Shown piece by piece: positions 53,403 to 62,039 of a DNA stretch of 64,000 bases (its first letter is position 1; every line of letters begins with the position of its first letter). The notes beneath the pieces are model-generated. The model was not told the DNA's origin. It did no database searches and saw nothing but the letters and a program-made list of their open reading frames with translations. This DNA comes from JADGHX01 sp035760965 (GTDB lineage: Bacteria > Pseudomonadota > Gammaproteobacteria > Steroidobacterales > Steroidobacteraceae), in assembly GCA_035760965.1 (NCBI GenBank), contig DASTRY010000079.1, forward strand, positions 42,366 to 106,365. Direction: 5' to 3'. A program made the position numbers and the translations under genes.

Positions 53403-54596
53403 GTGCGCGCCGCGCCCCTCGTTCTGCTGGCGAGCGTCGCGGTCGCGCATGCGACGGACTACGAGCTGTCGCTCGATCTGCGAGCGGTCCAGTCGGATGG
53501 TCGCCAGCCCTATCTCGATCGCGGCCAGGGCAAGCTCCGCTACGACGACAACGACGACGGCTTGCACGTCGGCCGCTTTCGCGCTGCCCTGAACCAACCG
53601 TTGGGAGAGGTGTTCGCCGCGCACATCGAGGCCTCGAGCTGGGGCGACGACGACAAGAACCCCATCGATCTCACCGAGGCATACGTCGAGTATCGGCCGT
53701 ACCCGCGCGCGGGTTTTCGCTCGCGTGTGCGGCTCGGCGCGTTCTATCCACCGATGTCGCTGGAGAACCGGGCGAGAGGCTGGGAGACGCCGTACACGAT
53801 CACGCCCTCCGCGATCAGCTCATGGATCGGGGAGGAGCTGCGCACCGTCGGCCTCGAAGGCCAGGTGGACTGGCTCGGAACACGCACCGGCCACGTCTTC
53901 GACCTGCAGCTCACGGCGGCGCTCTATGGCTGGAACGATCCGGCCGGCACGATGATCGCCCAGCACGGGTTCGTGTTCTCGGATCGTCAGACGACGCTCT
54001 TCGGCCGCTCCGGCGAGCCGCGCTCGGACAAGCTCCCGAAGAACGAGCTCTTCCACGAAATCGATAATCGCGCGGGCTACTACGTCGGCGCGCAGGTGCG
54101 CTATCTCGACCGCGTCGTTCTCAACGGCCTGCACTACGACAACCGCGGCAACCCCGCGGCGTACGACCCGGCAATCCGCGACTTCGCATGGCAGACGAAG
54201 TTCGACGCGGCCGCGCTACGCGCCGACACGGGCAATGGCTGGACCGGCCTCGCGCAATGGCTGAGCGGCGAGACCTATATCGCGCCGGCCGGCATGTGGT
54301 GGGAGTGGGAATTCGCATCCCGCTCGGTGCTGCTGGCCAAGCGCTACGGGCCGCACATGCTCGCCGCTCGGTACGACCACTTCGAGGTCGAGGGACAGTT
54401 CGGCGACGAGGAGGGGCATGCCCTGGACGTGTGCTACTCCTTCGAGCCGAATGCGCGCTGGCGCGTGGCCCTGGAATGGCTGCGCGTCAGGAGCAACGTC
54501 GAGACGCGCGCGGGTTTGATCCCGGCGCAGACACCGCTCGCAACGGAGTCGAAGCTGGAGCTCTCGGTACGCTACACGCTCGAAGGCGTGCTCTAG
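53403..54596 (+). CDS. Outer-membrane barrel/porin-like protein
   Basis: The 397-residue protein has a signal peptide (APLVLLASVAVAHA) and repeated amphipathic strands (YVEYRPYPRAGFRSRVRLGA, YYVGAQVRYLDRVVLNGLHY, LLAKRYGPHMLAARYDHFEV) ending in SVRYTLEGVL, in keeping with a porin-sized barrel. It lacks the C-terminal Phe. No family is certain. It begins 2 bases after the cupredoxin gene (GTG at 53403; a TTG two codons earlier is possible), so the pair is co-translated, perhaps a copper or redox-linked outer-membrane pathway controlled by the divergent EAL protein. Confidence 0.75.
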   Translation: MRAAPLVLLASVAVAHATDYELSLDLRAVQSDGRQPYLDRGQGKLRYDDNDDGLHVGRFRAALNQPLGEVFAAHIEASSWGDDDKNPIDLTEAYVEYRPYPRAGFRSRVRLGAFYPPMSLENRARGWETPYTITPSAISSWIGEELRTVGLEGQVDWLGTRTGHVFDLQLTAALYGWNDPAGTMIAQHGFVFSDRQTTLFGRSGEPRSDKLPKNELFHEIDNRAGYYVGAQVRYLDRVVLNGLHYDNRGNPAAYDPAIRDFAWQTKFDAAALRADTGNGWTGLAQWLSGETYIAPAGMWWEWEFASRSVLLAKRYGPHMLAARYDHFEVEGQFGDEEGHALDVCYSFEPNARWRVALEWLRVRSNVETRAGLIPAQTPLATESKLELSVRYTLEGVL

Positions 54597-54862
54597 TAGC
54601 TCTTGCGGGAGACGATCAGCTGCGGCGTTCGCAGCACGCGATCCAGCTCCGCCGCCGCGGCGACCCGCTCCGCGTGCTGGCACCAGTGCTCACCACCCCA
54701 TTGCTTGCCGCGCGCGTACTCCACGCAATCGCAGCTCCACGACGATTGGCCGTAGGCGTCGCGCAGGTGTTCGACCCGATGGCCGCCCACGAAGTAGGTG
54801 CGAGGAAGGGGCAGCATCCTGACGGCATCGTCCGCACGGGTGTCGCGCGATGGGGTGGGCAT
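54593..54862 (-). CDS. Small protein with SWIM-like CxC...CxH motif
   Basis: An 89-residue protein, started at ATG 54862 because GGAGG lies 6 bases upstream. Near the middle it reads WSCDCVEYARGKQWGGEHWC followed by QHAERV, which fits the SWIM zinc-finger pattern CxC-x(n)-CxH. SWIM modules bind DNA or proteins through one zinc. The flanks (YFVGGHRVEHLRDAYGQ and LIVSRKSY) match no family I know. Its stop overlaps that of the convergent barrel gene. Confidence 0.65.
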   Translation of the reverse strand: MPTPSRDTRADDAVRMLPLPRTYFVGGHRVEHLRDAYGQSSWSCDCVEYARGKQWGGEHWCQHAERVAAAAELDRVLRTPQLIVSRKSY

Positions 54863-55106
54863 GGCTTGCCTCCGGAGTGGTGCGCAAGGAGAGGTGACTC
54901 GATTCGTTGGACGAAAGCAAGTTCGGTGCCAGTCGCACGGCGCCGCTCGCTTCGTCTCAAGTGGCTGTTTCTGCGTGATCCGGTTGTTACCATCCGTGCG
55001 CCCAACGCACCGCCGCTGCGCGGCGATGTGCAATCGGGATGCAAATTGCGGCAAGTCGTACACACCCGGACCTCTCATGAGCATCAGCCACGAAGCTTTC
55101 AGGAAC

Positions 55107-56792
55107 ATGACGACGCGCGCGCTCGCGTCCTGCCTCTTGTCTGCGGCCGCGACGTTCGCTGCCGCACAGAGCTCCGCGCCTACGGTGGTGATCGACCCGG
55201 CCGCGGAAGCGGCGGCTGCGGCGCAGATCACGCGCGCCACGCTCGAAGCGCCCATCCGCTTTCTCGCCTCGGACGCGCTGGAAGGCCGCGGACCGGCAAC
55301 GCGGGGCGACACGCTCGCGCGGCTGTACCTCGCGACGGAGCTGCAATCGATGGGCTACCAACCGGCCGGCGCGAACGGCGGCTGGGAGCAGCCGTTCGAT
55401 GTGGTCGGCGTGACGGCGAAGGCGCCCGAGACCTGGCACTTCAGCGGCAAGAAGGGCAGCGCCGACCTGAAGTGGTACCAGGACTGGATCACCGGCAGCG
55501 GCGTCCAGAGTGACACGGCAAGCCTCGACAATGCCGAAGTCGTGTTCGCCGGGTACGGCATCGATGCTCCGGAGTATCGGTGGGACGACTTCAAGGGCGT
55601 CGACGTCAAGGGCAAGGTCATCGTCGTGCTGAACAACGATCCCGACTGGGACCCGAAGCTGTTCGCCGGCAAGACGCGCCTCTACTACGGCCGCTGGTCG
55701 TACAAGTACGAGAACGGGGCGCGGCATGGCGCCGCGGCCGTCATCATCATTCACACGACGCCCTCGGCGGGATATCCGTGGCAGGTCGTGCAGTCCTCCT
55801 GGAGCGGCGAGCAGTTCGAGCTGCCGGCGGAGGGCGAGCCGCGCATCCAGCTCAAAGCGTGGGTGACGGAAGACGCGGCGCGCCGGCTCTTCAAGGCGGG
55901 CGGTCAGGACCTCGACAAGCTGGTCGCGGCGGCGCGTAGCCGCAGCTTCAAGCCTGTCCCGCTCGGGCTGCGAACCTCGATCAGGCTCGAGAACAAGGTA
56001 ACGCACGTCAAGACCGCGAACGTTGCGGGCATCCTGCCGGGCAGCGATCCGAAGCTGAAGGACGAGGTGGTCATCTACACGGCGCATCACGACCACCTCG
56101 GCATCGGGCCGCCGGATGCGAAGGGCGACACGATCTACAACGGCGCCGAAGACAACGCTTCGGGTTGCGCGCAGGTGCTGGCCATCGGTCGCGCCATGGC
56201 GGCGCTGCCGCAGCGGCCGCGGCGTTCGGTCATGCTGCTGTTCGTCGCAGGCGAGGAGCAGGGCCTGCTCGGCTCGAAGTACTACTCGCTGCATCCGACC
56301 CTCCCGCCGGGTCGCATCGCCGCGAACCTGAACTACGACGGCGGCAACTTCCGCGGCCGGACCAAGGACCTGACCGCGATCGGCTACGGCAAATCCTCGC
56401 TGGATGCGATCGCGCGGGCGGTGCTCGAGAAGCAGGGACGCCGGCTCGTGCCGGACCAGTTCCCGGACCGCGGCTACTACTACCGCTCCGATCAGTTCTC
56501 GTTTGCGCAGATCGGCGTGCCGGCGCTCTTTTTCGACGCCGGCACGGACTACGTCGGCAAGCCGCCGGGCTGGGGCGCAAAGCAGAAGGAAGAGTGGGAA
56601 GAGCATACGTATCATCAGCCGAGCGATCAGATTGACGACACCTGGGTCTTCGACGGCATGATCGAAGACGCAACCGTCGGCTTTCTCGCCGGCTACGCCG
56701 TCGCACAGGCGGACGCGCTGCCGACCTGGACCCCGGGCGATGAGTTCGAGGCCGCGCGCAAGAAGGCGCTCGAGCAAGTGGCACAACACTAG
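55107..56792 (+). CDS. M28-family metallopeptidase (aminopeptidase-like)
   Basis: The 561-residue exported protein has a signal peptide ending ATFAAA. A protease-associated domain sits in the middle (ENGARHGAAAVIIIH), and the M28 zinc-binding residues follow: His-Asp in YTAHHDHLGIG, Asp in YNGAEDNASG, Glu-Glu in FVAGEEQGLL and Asp in NLNYDGG. Such enzymes remove N-terminal residues or cleave dipeptides with two zincs, and the PA insert shapes substrate access. ATG 55107 begins the signal sequence directly; an ATG ten codons upstream is also in frame. It is divergent from the SWIM-like gene. Confidence 0.9.
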   Translation: MTTRALASCLLSAAATFAAAQSSAPTVVIDPAAEAAAAAQITRATLEAPIRFLASDALEGRGPATRGDTLARLYLATELQSMGYQPAGANGGWEQPFDVVGVTAKAPETWHFSGKKGSADLKWYQDWITGSGVQSDTASLDNAEVVFAGYGIDAPEYRWDDFKGVDVKGKVIVVLNNDPDWDPKLFAGKTRLYYGRWSYKYENGARHGAAAVIIIHTTPSAGYPWQVVQSSWSGEQFELPAEGEPRIQLKAWVTEDAARRLFKAGGQDLDKLVAAARSRSFKPVPLGLRTSIRLENKVTHVKTANVAGILPGSDPKLKDEVVIYTAHHDHLGIGPPDAKGDTIYNGAEDNASGCAQVLAIGRAMAALPQRPRRSVMLLFVAGEEQGLLGSKYYSLHPTLPPGRIAANLNYDGGNFRGRTKDLTAIGYGKSSLDAIARAVLEKQGRRLVPDQFPDRGYYYRSDQFSFAQIGVPALFFDAGTDYVGKPPGWGAKQKEEWEEHTYHQPSDQIDDTWVFDGMIEDATVGFLAGYAVAQADALPTWTPGDEFEAARKKALEQVAQH

Positions 56793-56808
56793 AAGCGGAG
56801 GGACTCAC

Positions 56809-57663
56809 ATGGCGATCAGCGGCACGTGCCTATGCGGAACGGTGCGTTACGAAGTCGACCCGCCCTTCAACATGATGGTGAGCTGCCACTGCTCCATGTG
56901 CCGCAAGCAGCACGGTTCGCCGTTCGGCACTTACGTGTCGGCGCCCATTGACCGCTTCCGGTGGGTCGCGGGCGAGGATGCGGTCATGAGCTATCGGTCG
57001 TCCGCCGAAGGCGAGCGCTACAACTGCAAGATCTGCGGCTCGGTGCTGCCGAACCTCATGCGCAAGTGGAATCTCGCCGTGCTGCCCGCTGGGCCGCTCG
57101 AGGGCGACCTCGGGATCACACCGCAGGCGCACCTGTTCGTGGGCTCGAAAGCGCCCTGGTACACGATCACCGACTCGCTGCCGCAGCACGCGGAGTATCC
57201 GCCCGAGTTCAACACGCCGGCGCAGGCTCGGCCGCAAGTCACCCCGCGGCCGGGGATCACGGAAGGCAGCTGCCTTTGCGGCGAAGTCGCCTACGAAGTC
57301 ACGGGCGAGCCGCTCTTCATGCAGAGCTGTCACTGCAGCCGCTGCCGCCGCGCGCGCGGCGCGGCGCACGGCACGAACATCTTCTACAAGGCCGAGCATT
57401 TCCGCTGGACGCGGGGCGAGGAGCGGCTGGCCGACTACAAGGTTCCGGATGCGAAGTACTACGGCGTGGCATTCTGCCGTACGTGCGGCAGCGCGCTGCC
57501 GCGGGTCTCACGCGAACGGAACATCGTGGTGATTCCCGCGGGCAGTCTCGACACCGATCCGGGCATGCGCCCGCAGCGTCACATCTTCACGAACTACCGC
57601 GCGCCCTGGTTCGAGATCACGGACTCGGTGCCCCGCTTCCCGGAAGGGCCTCCGCCACCGTAA
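56809..57663 (+). CDS. Tandem GFA-domain zinc protein
   Basis: The 284-residue protein holds two complete GFA (glutathione-dependent formaldehyde-activating-like) domains. The first has CLCG, CHCSMCRK and CKICGS; the second (from about 148) has CLCGE, CHCSRCRR and CRTCGS, each with the cysteine set for two zincs. GFA activity on formaldehyde is disputed, and many members are glutathione-linked dehydrohalogenase-like proteins. GGAGGG lies 6-8 bases before the ATG. Its end overlaps convergent motB by 47 bases. A split version of the same pair lies 2 kb away. Confidence 0.9.
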   Translation: MAISGTCLCGTVRYEVDPPFNMMVSCHCSMCRKQHGSPFGTYVSAPIDRFRWVAGEDAVMSYRSSAEGERYNCKICGSVLPNLMRKWNLAVLPAGPLEGDLGITPQAHLFVGSKAPWYTITDSLPQHAEYPPEFNTPAQARPQVTPRPGITEGSCLCGEVAYEVTGEPLFMQSCHCSRCRRARGAAHGTNIFYKAEHFRWTRGEERLADYKVPDAKYYGVAFCRTCGSALPRVSRERNIVVIPAGSLDTDPGMRPQRHIFTNYRAPWFEITDSVPRFPEGPPPP

Positions 57664-58627
57664 TCGGAGCGGGGGCGGCACTCGCAGCGGCGCTGAGCGG
57701 GGCTTCGGTCTTCAGCGCGTCCTGCTCGGCCTCGCGTGTCATCACGATGATGCTGATGCGCCGATTGATCGGGTTGCGCGGATTCGCCTTGTCGAAGAGC
57801 ACGGACGAGGCGAGGCCGACGACGCGCGCAATCTTGTCGCTCGGCAGGCCCGCGGCTTCCAGCGCGCGCCGTGCCGCATTGGCGCGATCCGTCGAGAGAT
57901 CCCAGTTGGTGTAGCCCGTCACACCGGCATACGGCGTGGTGTCCGTGTGACCCGTCAAGCTCAGCCGATTCGGCACGGAGCTCAGGTACGGCGCGAGCTC
58001 GCGCAGGATGTCGGCGGTGTAGCGCTTCAGGTGCGAGCTGCCGAGGTCGAACATCGGGCGGTTCTGCGCGTCGACGATCTGGATGCGCAACCCTTCCGGC
58101 GTGATATCGAGCAGCAGCTGATCTTTGAAGGGTTCGAGCGCCTGGCTCTTGTTGATCGCTTCCTTCAGGTCCTGCAGCAGCGCATCGAGGCGCTTCTTCT
58201 CCATCTCGGCTTTGAGCTTCGCTTCGAGCTCCGCCTTCTGCTCCGGGGTGAGCTCGGTCGGCTTCGAGCGATTGACCAGCGTGACCGGCGTGCCGATGCC
58301 CGGCTTCTCGTTGACGGTCGTGCGCGGCGCATCCAGTCCACCGCCGAGATCGATCGGGCTCGTGCTGGCGCCGCCCGGTCCCACCTGTCCCGGCGCGGGC
58401 TTGACGCTCTTGCCGGGCTCCATGCTCGGGTTCTTGAAGTAATCGAAGATGGCGGCGCGCTGTTCCTTCGAGACCGCGGTCACGAGCCACATCACGAGGA
58501 AGAACGCCATCATCGCGGTGACGAAGTCCGCGTACGCCACCTTCCACGCGCCGCCGTGATAGCGCTCGTCCCGCTTCCTGTGGCGCTTGACGATGATGAT
58601 CGGGCGGTTCGTGCCCTGACCGGTCAT
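57617..58627 (-). CDS. motB: Flagellar motor stator protein MotB
   Basis: The 336-residue protein has a basic N-terminus, one transmembrane helix (YADFVTAMMAFFLVMWLV) carrying the proton-accepting Asp34, a Pro-rich linker with the coiled segment TPEQKAELEAKLKAEMEKKR, and an OmpA-like peptidoglycan-binding domain (LSLTGHTDTTPYAG, LSTDRANAARRAL, NRRISIIVM). With MotA it forms the proton-driven stator anchored to the cell wall. It follows motA with a 19-base gap. Its C-terminus overlaps the convergent GFA gene by 47 bases. Confidence 0.96.
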   Translation of the reverse strand: MTGQGTNRPIIIVKRHRKRDERYHGGAWKVAYADFVTAMMAFFLVMWLVTAVSKEQRAAIFDYFKNPSMEPGKSVKPAPGQVGPGGASTSPIDLGGGLDAPRTTVNEKPGIGTPVTLVNRSKPTELTPEQKAELEAKLKAEMEKKRLDALLQDLKEAINKSQALEPFKDQLLLDITPEGLRIQIVDAQNRPMFDLGSSHLKRYTADILRELAPYLSSVPNRLSLTGHTDTTPYAGVTGYTNWDLSTDRANAARRALEAAGLPSDKIARVVGLASSVLFDKANPRNPINRRISIIVMTREAEQDALKTEAPLSAAASAAPAPITVAEALPGSGAPSP

Positions 58628-58646
58628 GTCCCGTTCCCGCGGCCGC

Positions 58647-59519
58647 TCAGGCCGCCTTCGCGGGCGCCTTGCCCTTCAGCTGCGCCTCGAGATCGCTGAA
58701 CGTCGGGCGCACCTCGCTGTAGAGCAGCTTGCGCGCGAATTCGATGGCCACCGGGGGCGCGTAGCCGCGCACGCTTGCGACCAGCGCCATCTTCACCACC
58801 TCGAAGGCCTTCGCTTCCTCGGTCGCCTTGTGCTCCATCGCCGACGCGATCGGCCCGACGAAACCGTACGAGACGAGAATGCCGAGGAAGGTGCCGACGA
58901 GCGCCGCGCCGACTTTGTGGCCGATCGTGGCCGTATCCGCGCCTTCGAGCGCCGACATCGTGTTCACGATGCCGAGCACCGCGGCGACGATGCCGAAGCC
59001 GGGCAGCGCGTCCGCCACTTTCTGCACGGCGTGCGCCGGCTCGTGCACTTCTTTGTGATGCGTTTCGAGCTCGTACTCGAGCAGGCTCTCGAGCTCGTGC
59101 GGATCGAGATTGCCGCCGACGATGAGGCGCAGGCAGTCGGTGATGAACGTCGTCATGTGATGATCCGCGAGCACGACCGGATATTTCTTGAACACGGGGC
59201 TCGCCTCGGGTTTCTCGAGGTCCGCCTCGATCGCCATCACGCCCTCTTTGCGGACTTTCACGAGGATGTCGTAGACGAGCTTCAGCAGCTGCACGTATTC
59301 CTCGCGCTTGTACCGCGGTCCTTTCGGCAGATTGAGCGCGCCCTGGAACGCCGCCTTGGTCACCTTGGGCGGATTGCCGGTGATGAACGCACCGAGTGCG
59401 GCGCCGACGATGATCAGCACTTCGGTGGGGTGCCAGAGCGCGAGCAGCCGCCCGCCCTCGAGGACGAAACCGCCCGCGACGCACCCGAGCACGACGATGG
59501 AACCGATCAGCTGAATCAT
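58647..59519 (-). CDS. motA: Flagellar motor stator protein MotA
   Basis: The 290-residue inner-membrane protein has four transmembrane segments (IGSIVVLGCVAGGFVLEGG at the start, PTEVLIIVGAALGAFI, then LPGFGIVAAVLGIVNTM and GAALVGTFLGILVSYGFV). A large cytoplasmic loop lies between segments 2 and 3, and the proline pair near PGFGI is used for torque. With MotB it conducts protons and drives the rotor. The gene order motA-motB is normal; other flagellar genes are not in the window. A sigma28-like TCAAG...GCCG sequence lies upstream but with imperfect spacing. Confidence 0.96.
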   Translation of the reverse strand: MIQLIGSIVVLGCVAGGFVLEGGRLLALWHPTEVLIIVGAALGAFITGNPPKVTKAAFQGALNLPKGPRYKREEYVQLLKLVYDILVKVRKEGVMAIEADLEKPEASPVFKKYPVVLADHHMTTFITDCLRLIVGGNLDPHELESLLEYELETHHKEVHEPAHAVQKVADALPGFGIVAAVLGIVNTMSALEGADTATIGHKVGAALVGTFLGILVSYGFVGPIASAMEHKATEEAKAFEVVKMALVASVRGYAPPVAIEFARKLLYSEVRPTFSDLEAQLKGKAPAKAA

Positions 59520-59860
59520 GACTTCTTGCGAGCTTCGTTAGCGGCCGGCGAACGCCAGACTCAATCTTGAGGCAGGCCGAGGTGCGCAGAGCGTGGCTCA
59601 CGTCACGCTCCGCCACAGGAGTCGGGGCTCGACGCCCGGCATGGCCGCGCCTGCGGACGTGCGCGATGCACTGTGGAGACTCCGTTTGGCGACAGTCCCT
59701 GCGCCGGTTACGTATGCGCACTCGCGGTGTGCGCGACCTCACGATACGCACCAGCGTCGGTCCATCCGCTGCTGTCGGTTTTTGAAAAAGCGAAGCGGAA
59801 CGTGCAGTTGCGCAACTGGCATACGCGTTGCTTCTGCCGCCCGCGTACAGGAGAAGTGAC

Positions 59861-60301
59861 ATGGTTGCGGTCATCAAACTGAATGAAGTTCACGCGGCAC
59901 GCGGCGCACGCGCGCTGCGGGGCGCGTGTCTCTGCGGCGAAGTGCGCTACGAGATCACGGGCCCGATCGGCGCGATGTCGCACTGCCATTGCTCGATGTG
60001 TCGCAAGCATCACGGCACGCCCTTCGCGACGACGGTCTCGGTGCCGATCGGCGGCTTCCGCTGGCTCGCCGGGCAGCACTCGGTCACGCTGTACCGCTCG
60101 TCGGCGTTCGGCATGCGCTCGTTCTGCGCGAACTGCGGCTCTGTGACGCCGCTCGTCGATTCCGAGATGGGGCTGGTGCTGTGTCCGGCGGGCAATCTCG
60201 AAGGGCAGCTCGACTCACCCGAGCCGGTGCACGTGTTCGTCGGGTCGAAGGCCGCTTGGCACTCCATCACCGACACGCTGCCCCAGCGCCGCGAGTTCTG
60301 A
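59861..60301 (+). CDS. GFA-domain zinc protein (first of split pair)
   Basis: The 146-residue single-domain protein resembles the N-terminal half of the tandem GFA protein at 57 kb (CLCGEVRYEITGP, CHCSMCRKHHGTPF, CANCGSVTPL and VFVGSKAAWHSITDTLPQ). It has the full cysteine set for the two zinc sites. A CAGGAGAAG ribosome site precedes the ATG. It ends two bases before the ATG of a second GFA protein, so the two are co-translated. Catalytic role not established. Confidence 0.88.
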   Translation: MVAVIKLNEVHAARGARALRGACLCGEVRYEITGPIGAMSHCHCSMCRKHHGTPFATTVSVPIGGFRWLAGQHSVTLYRSSAFGMRSFCANCGSVTPLVDSEMGLVLCPAGNLEGQLDSPEPVHVFVGSKAAWHSITDTLPQRREF

Positions 60302-60303
60302 CC

Positions 60304-60720
60304 ATGAGCGTACAAGTGACGGGAAGTTGCCTTTGCGGCGAAGTCGGCTACCGCATCACCGGTACGCGGCTGCGAATGGTGAACTGCCATTGCGAGAACT
60401 GCCGCCGGGCGCGCAGCGCCGCGTATGCGCAGAACCTGTTCGTGCCCGCGAAGCACTTCCGCTGGACCCGCGGTGAGAAGCAGATCGTCACCTACCGTCT
60501 TCCGGGCGACGGCGCGTTCTCCACGGCGTTCTGCAGGCGCTGCGGGAGCGACCTGCCGCGGGCGTCGCAAGGCGAAGCCGTGGTGATCGTCCCCGCAGGC
60601 ACGCTCGACGGCGACCCGGGAGTGCGTCCCGAGGCGCACATCTGCGTCGCCGAGAAGGCGACCTGGTTCGAGATCACGGACACCCTGCCGCGCTACGAGG
60701 AAATGCCGCCCATCGTATGA
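60304..60720 (+). CDS. GFA-domain zinc protein (second of split pair)
   Basis: The 138-residue protein resembles the C-terminal half of the tandem GFA protein (SCLCGEVGYRITG, NCHCENCRRARSAAY, CRRCGSDLPR and FEITDTLPRYEEMPP). The first cysteine cluster and the second zinc site are complete. It starts two bases after the stop of its partner. The pair mirrors the two-domain protein 2.6 kb upstream, implying gene duplication followed by fusion or fission. Confidence 0.88.
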   Translation: MSVQVTGSCLCGEVGYRITGTRLRMVNCHCENCRRARSAAYAQNLFVPAKHFRWTRGEKQIVTYRLPGDGAFSTAFCRRCGSDLPRASQGEAVVIVPAGTLDGDPGVRPEAHICVAEKATWFEITDTLPRYEEMPPIV

Positions 60721-60790
60721 GGTCCGCCCGTTTGCAGCCGGCGAGGCGCCGAACCGGCTAAACTTCGGGCCCCCACCCGGAGGACACCCC

Positions 60791-61987
60791 ATGTTCGAGC
60801 GCCTCGAGCGTATGCCCGACGATCCCATTCTCGGCCTGATGGCGGCCTTCCGCGCCGATCCGGACCCGCGAAAAGTGGACCTGGGCGTCGGGGTGTACCG
60901 TAACGAGAAGGGCGAGACGCCCGTGCTCGAGGCCGTCCGCAAGGCCGAGCAGGCGGTCCTGAGCCGCCAGACCAGCAAGACCTACGTGGCGCCGATCGGT
61001 AATGCCGGCTTCAACCAGTGCATGGAGCGGCTGGTCTTCGGCGAGGACCATCCGGCGCTCAAGGCGGGGCGCGTGCGCACGATTCAGGCGCCGGGTGGCT
61101 GCGGCGCGCTGCGCGTCGGCGCCGAGCTCATCAAGATCGCCATGCCCGAGGCGACGGTGCACGTCAGCACGCCCACGTGGGCCAATCACGTGCCGCTGCT
61201 CACGGGCTCCGGCATCAAGCTCGAACGCTACCCGTACTACGACGCCTCGAGCGGCGGGGTGAATTTCGCCGCGATGATGGACGGGCTCGGCAAGCTGCCG
61301 GCACGCGCGGTGGTGCTGCTGCATGCGTCCTGTCACAACCCGACGGGCGCCGATCTGTCGGAAGCGCAATGGCGCGAGGTGCTCGCGCTGGTGGCCAAGC
61401 GCGGGCTCATTCCCTACATCGACATGGCCTATCAGGGCCTCGGCACCGGCATCGCCGAGGATGCCTTCGGCGTGCGGCTGTTCGCCGCCGAGCTTCCGGA
61501 AGCGCTGGTCGCGGTCTCGTGCTCGAAGAACTTCGGCCTGTATCGCGAGCGCACGGGCGCGCTCCACGTCGTGAGCCAGTCGAGCCAGTCGGCGGATGCG
61601 ATCCTCACGCAGCTCGTGCGCATCGCGCGCACGATCTACTCCATGCCGCCGGATCACGGCGCGGCCATCGTGCAGGAGATTCTCTCGAACGACGCTCTGC
61701 GCGCCGCGTGGATCGACGAGGTGGGCGGCATGCGCAACCGCATCGCCGGTCTGCGGCGCGATCTCGTGGCGCGCCTTGCGAAGTCCGCTCCGCAGCGGGA
61801 TTTCTCGTTCATCGAGCGCCAGCGCGGCATGTTCTCGTATCTCGGCGTGAACGTGGATCAGGTGCGGGCGCTGCGCGAGCGGCATCACATCTACATGACC
61901 GACGACAGCCGCATCAACATCGCGGGCCTGCGCGCGGACAACATCGCGTACTTCGCGGACTCGGTCGCGCAGGTGCTTGGCCGCTGA
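60791..61987 (+). CDS. Aromatic amino acid/aspartate aminotransferase
   Basis: The 398-residue class-I aminotransferase starts MFERLERMPDDPILGLM, as TyrB/AspC proteins do. It shows KVDLGVGVYRNEKGETPVL, HASCHNPTGADLS, the PLP lysine Lys246 in SCSKNFGLYRERTGAL and the C-terminal Arg in SRINIAGL that binds the substrate carboxylate. It should transfer amino groups between aspartate or aromatic amino acids and 2-oxoglutarate. Which amino acid it prefers cannot be told from sequence alone. GGAGG precedes the ATG. dctA follows after about 50 bases. Confidence 0.93.
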   Translation: MFERLERMPDDPILGLMAAFRADPDPRKVDLGVGVYRNEKGETPVLEAVRKAEQAVLSRQTSKTYVAPIGNAGFNQCMERLVFGEDHPALKAGRVRTIQAPGGCGALRVGAELIKIAMPEATVHVSTPTWANHVPLLTGSGIKLERYPYYDASSGGVNFAAMMDGLGKLPARAVVLLHASCHNPTGADLSEAQWREVLALVAKRGLIPYIDMAYQGLGTGIAEDAFGVRLFAAELPEALVAVSCSKNFGLYRERTGALHVVSQSSQSADAILTQLVRIARTIYSMPPDHGAAIVQEILSNDALRAAWIDEVGGMRNRIAGLRRDLVARLAKSAPQRDFSFIERQRGMFSYLGVNVDQVRALRERHHIYMTDDSRINIAGLRADNIAYFADSVAQVLGR

Positions 61988-62039
61988 TGGCGCGGTCGCA
62001 CGTCTGAGCAGGAGATCGCGGCGCATTTCGAGGAGCTTC

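Noticed and set aside
55107..56792. Lasso isopeptidase
   Set aside because: The M28 zinc motifs are clear; lasso isopeptidases are serine hydrolases of the prolyl-oligopeptidase type, and this gene is 30 kb away.
59520..59590. Sigma28-like promoter upstream of motA
   Set aside because: TCAA and GCCG boxes exist on the minus strand, but the gap is 17 bases instead of 15 and only part of each box matches.
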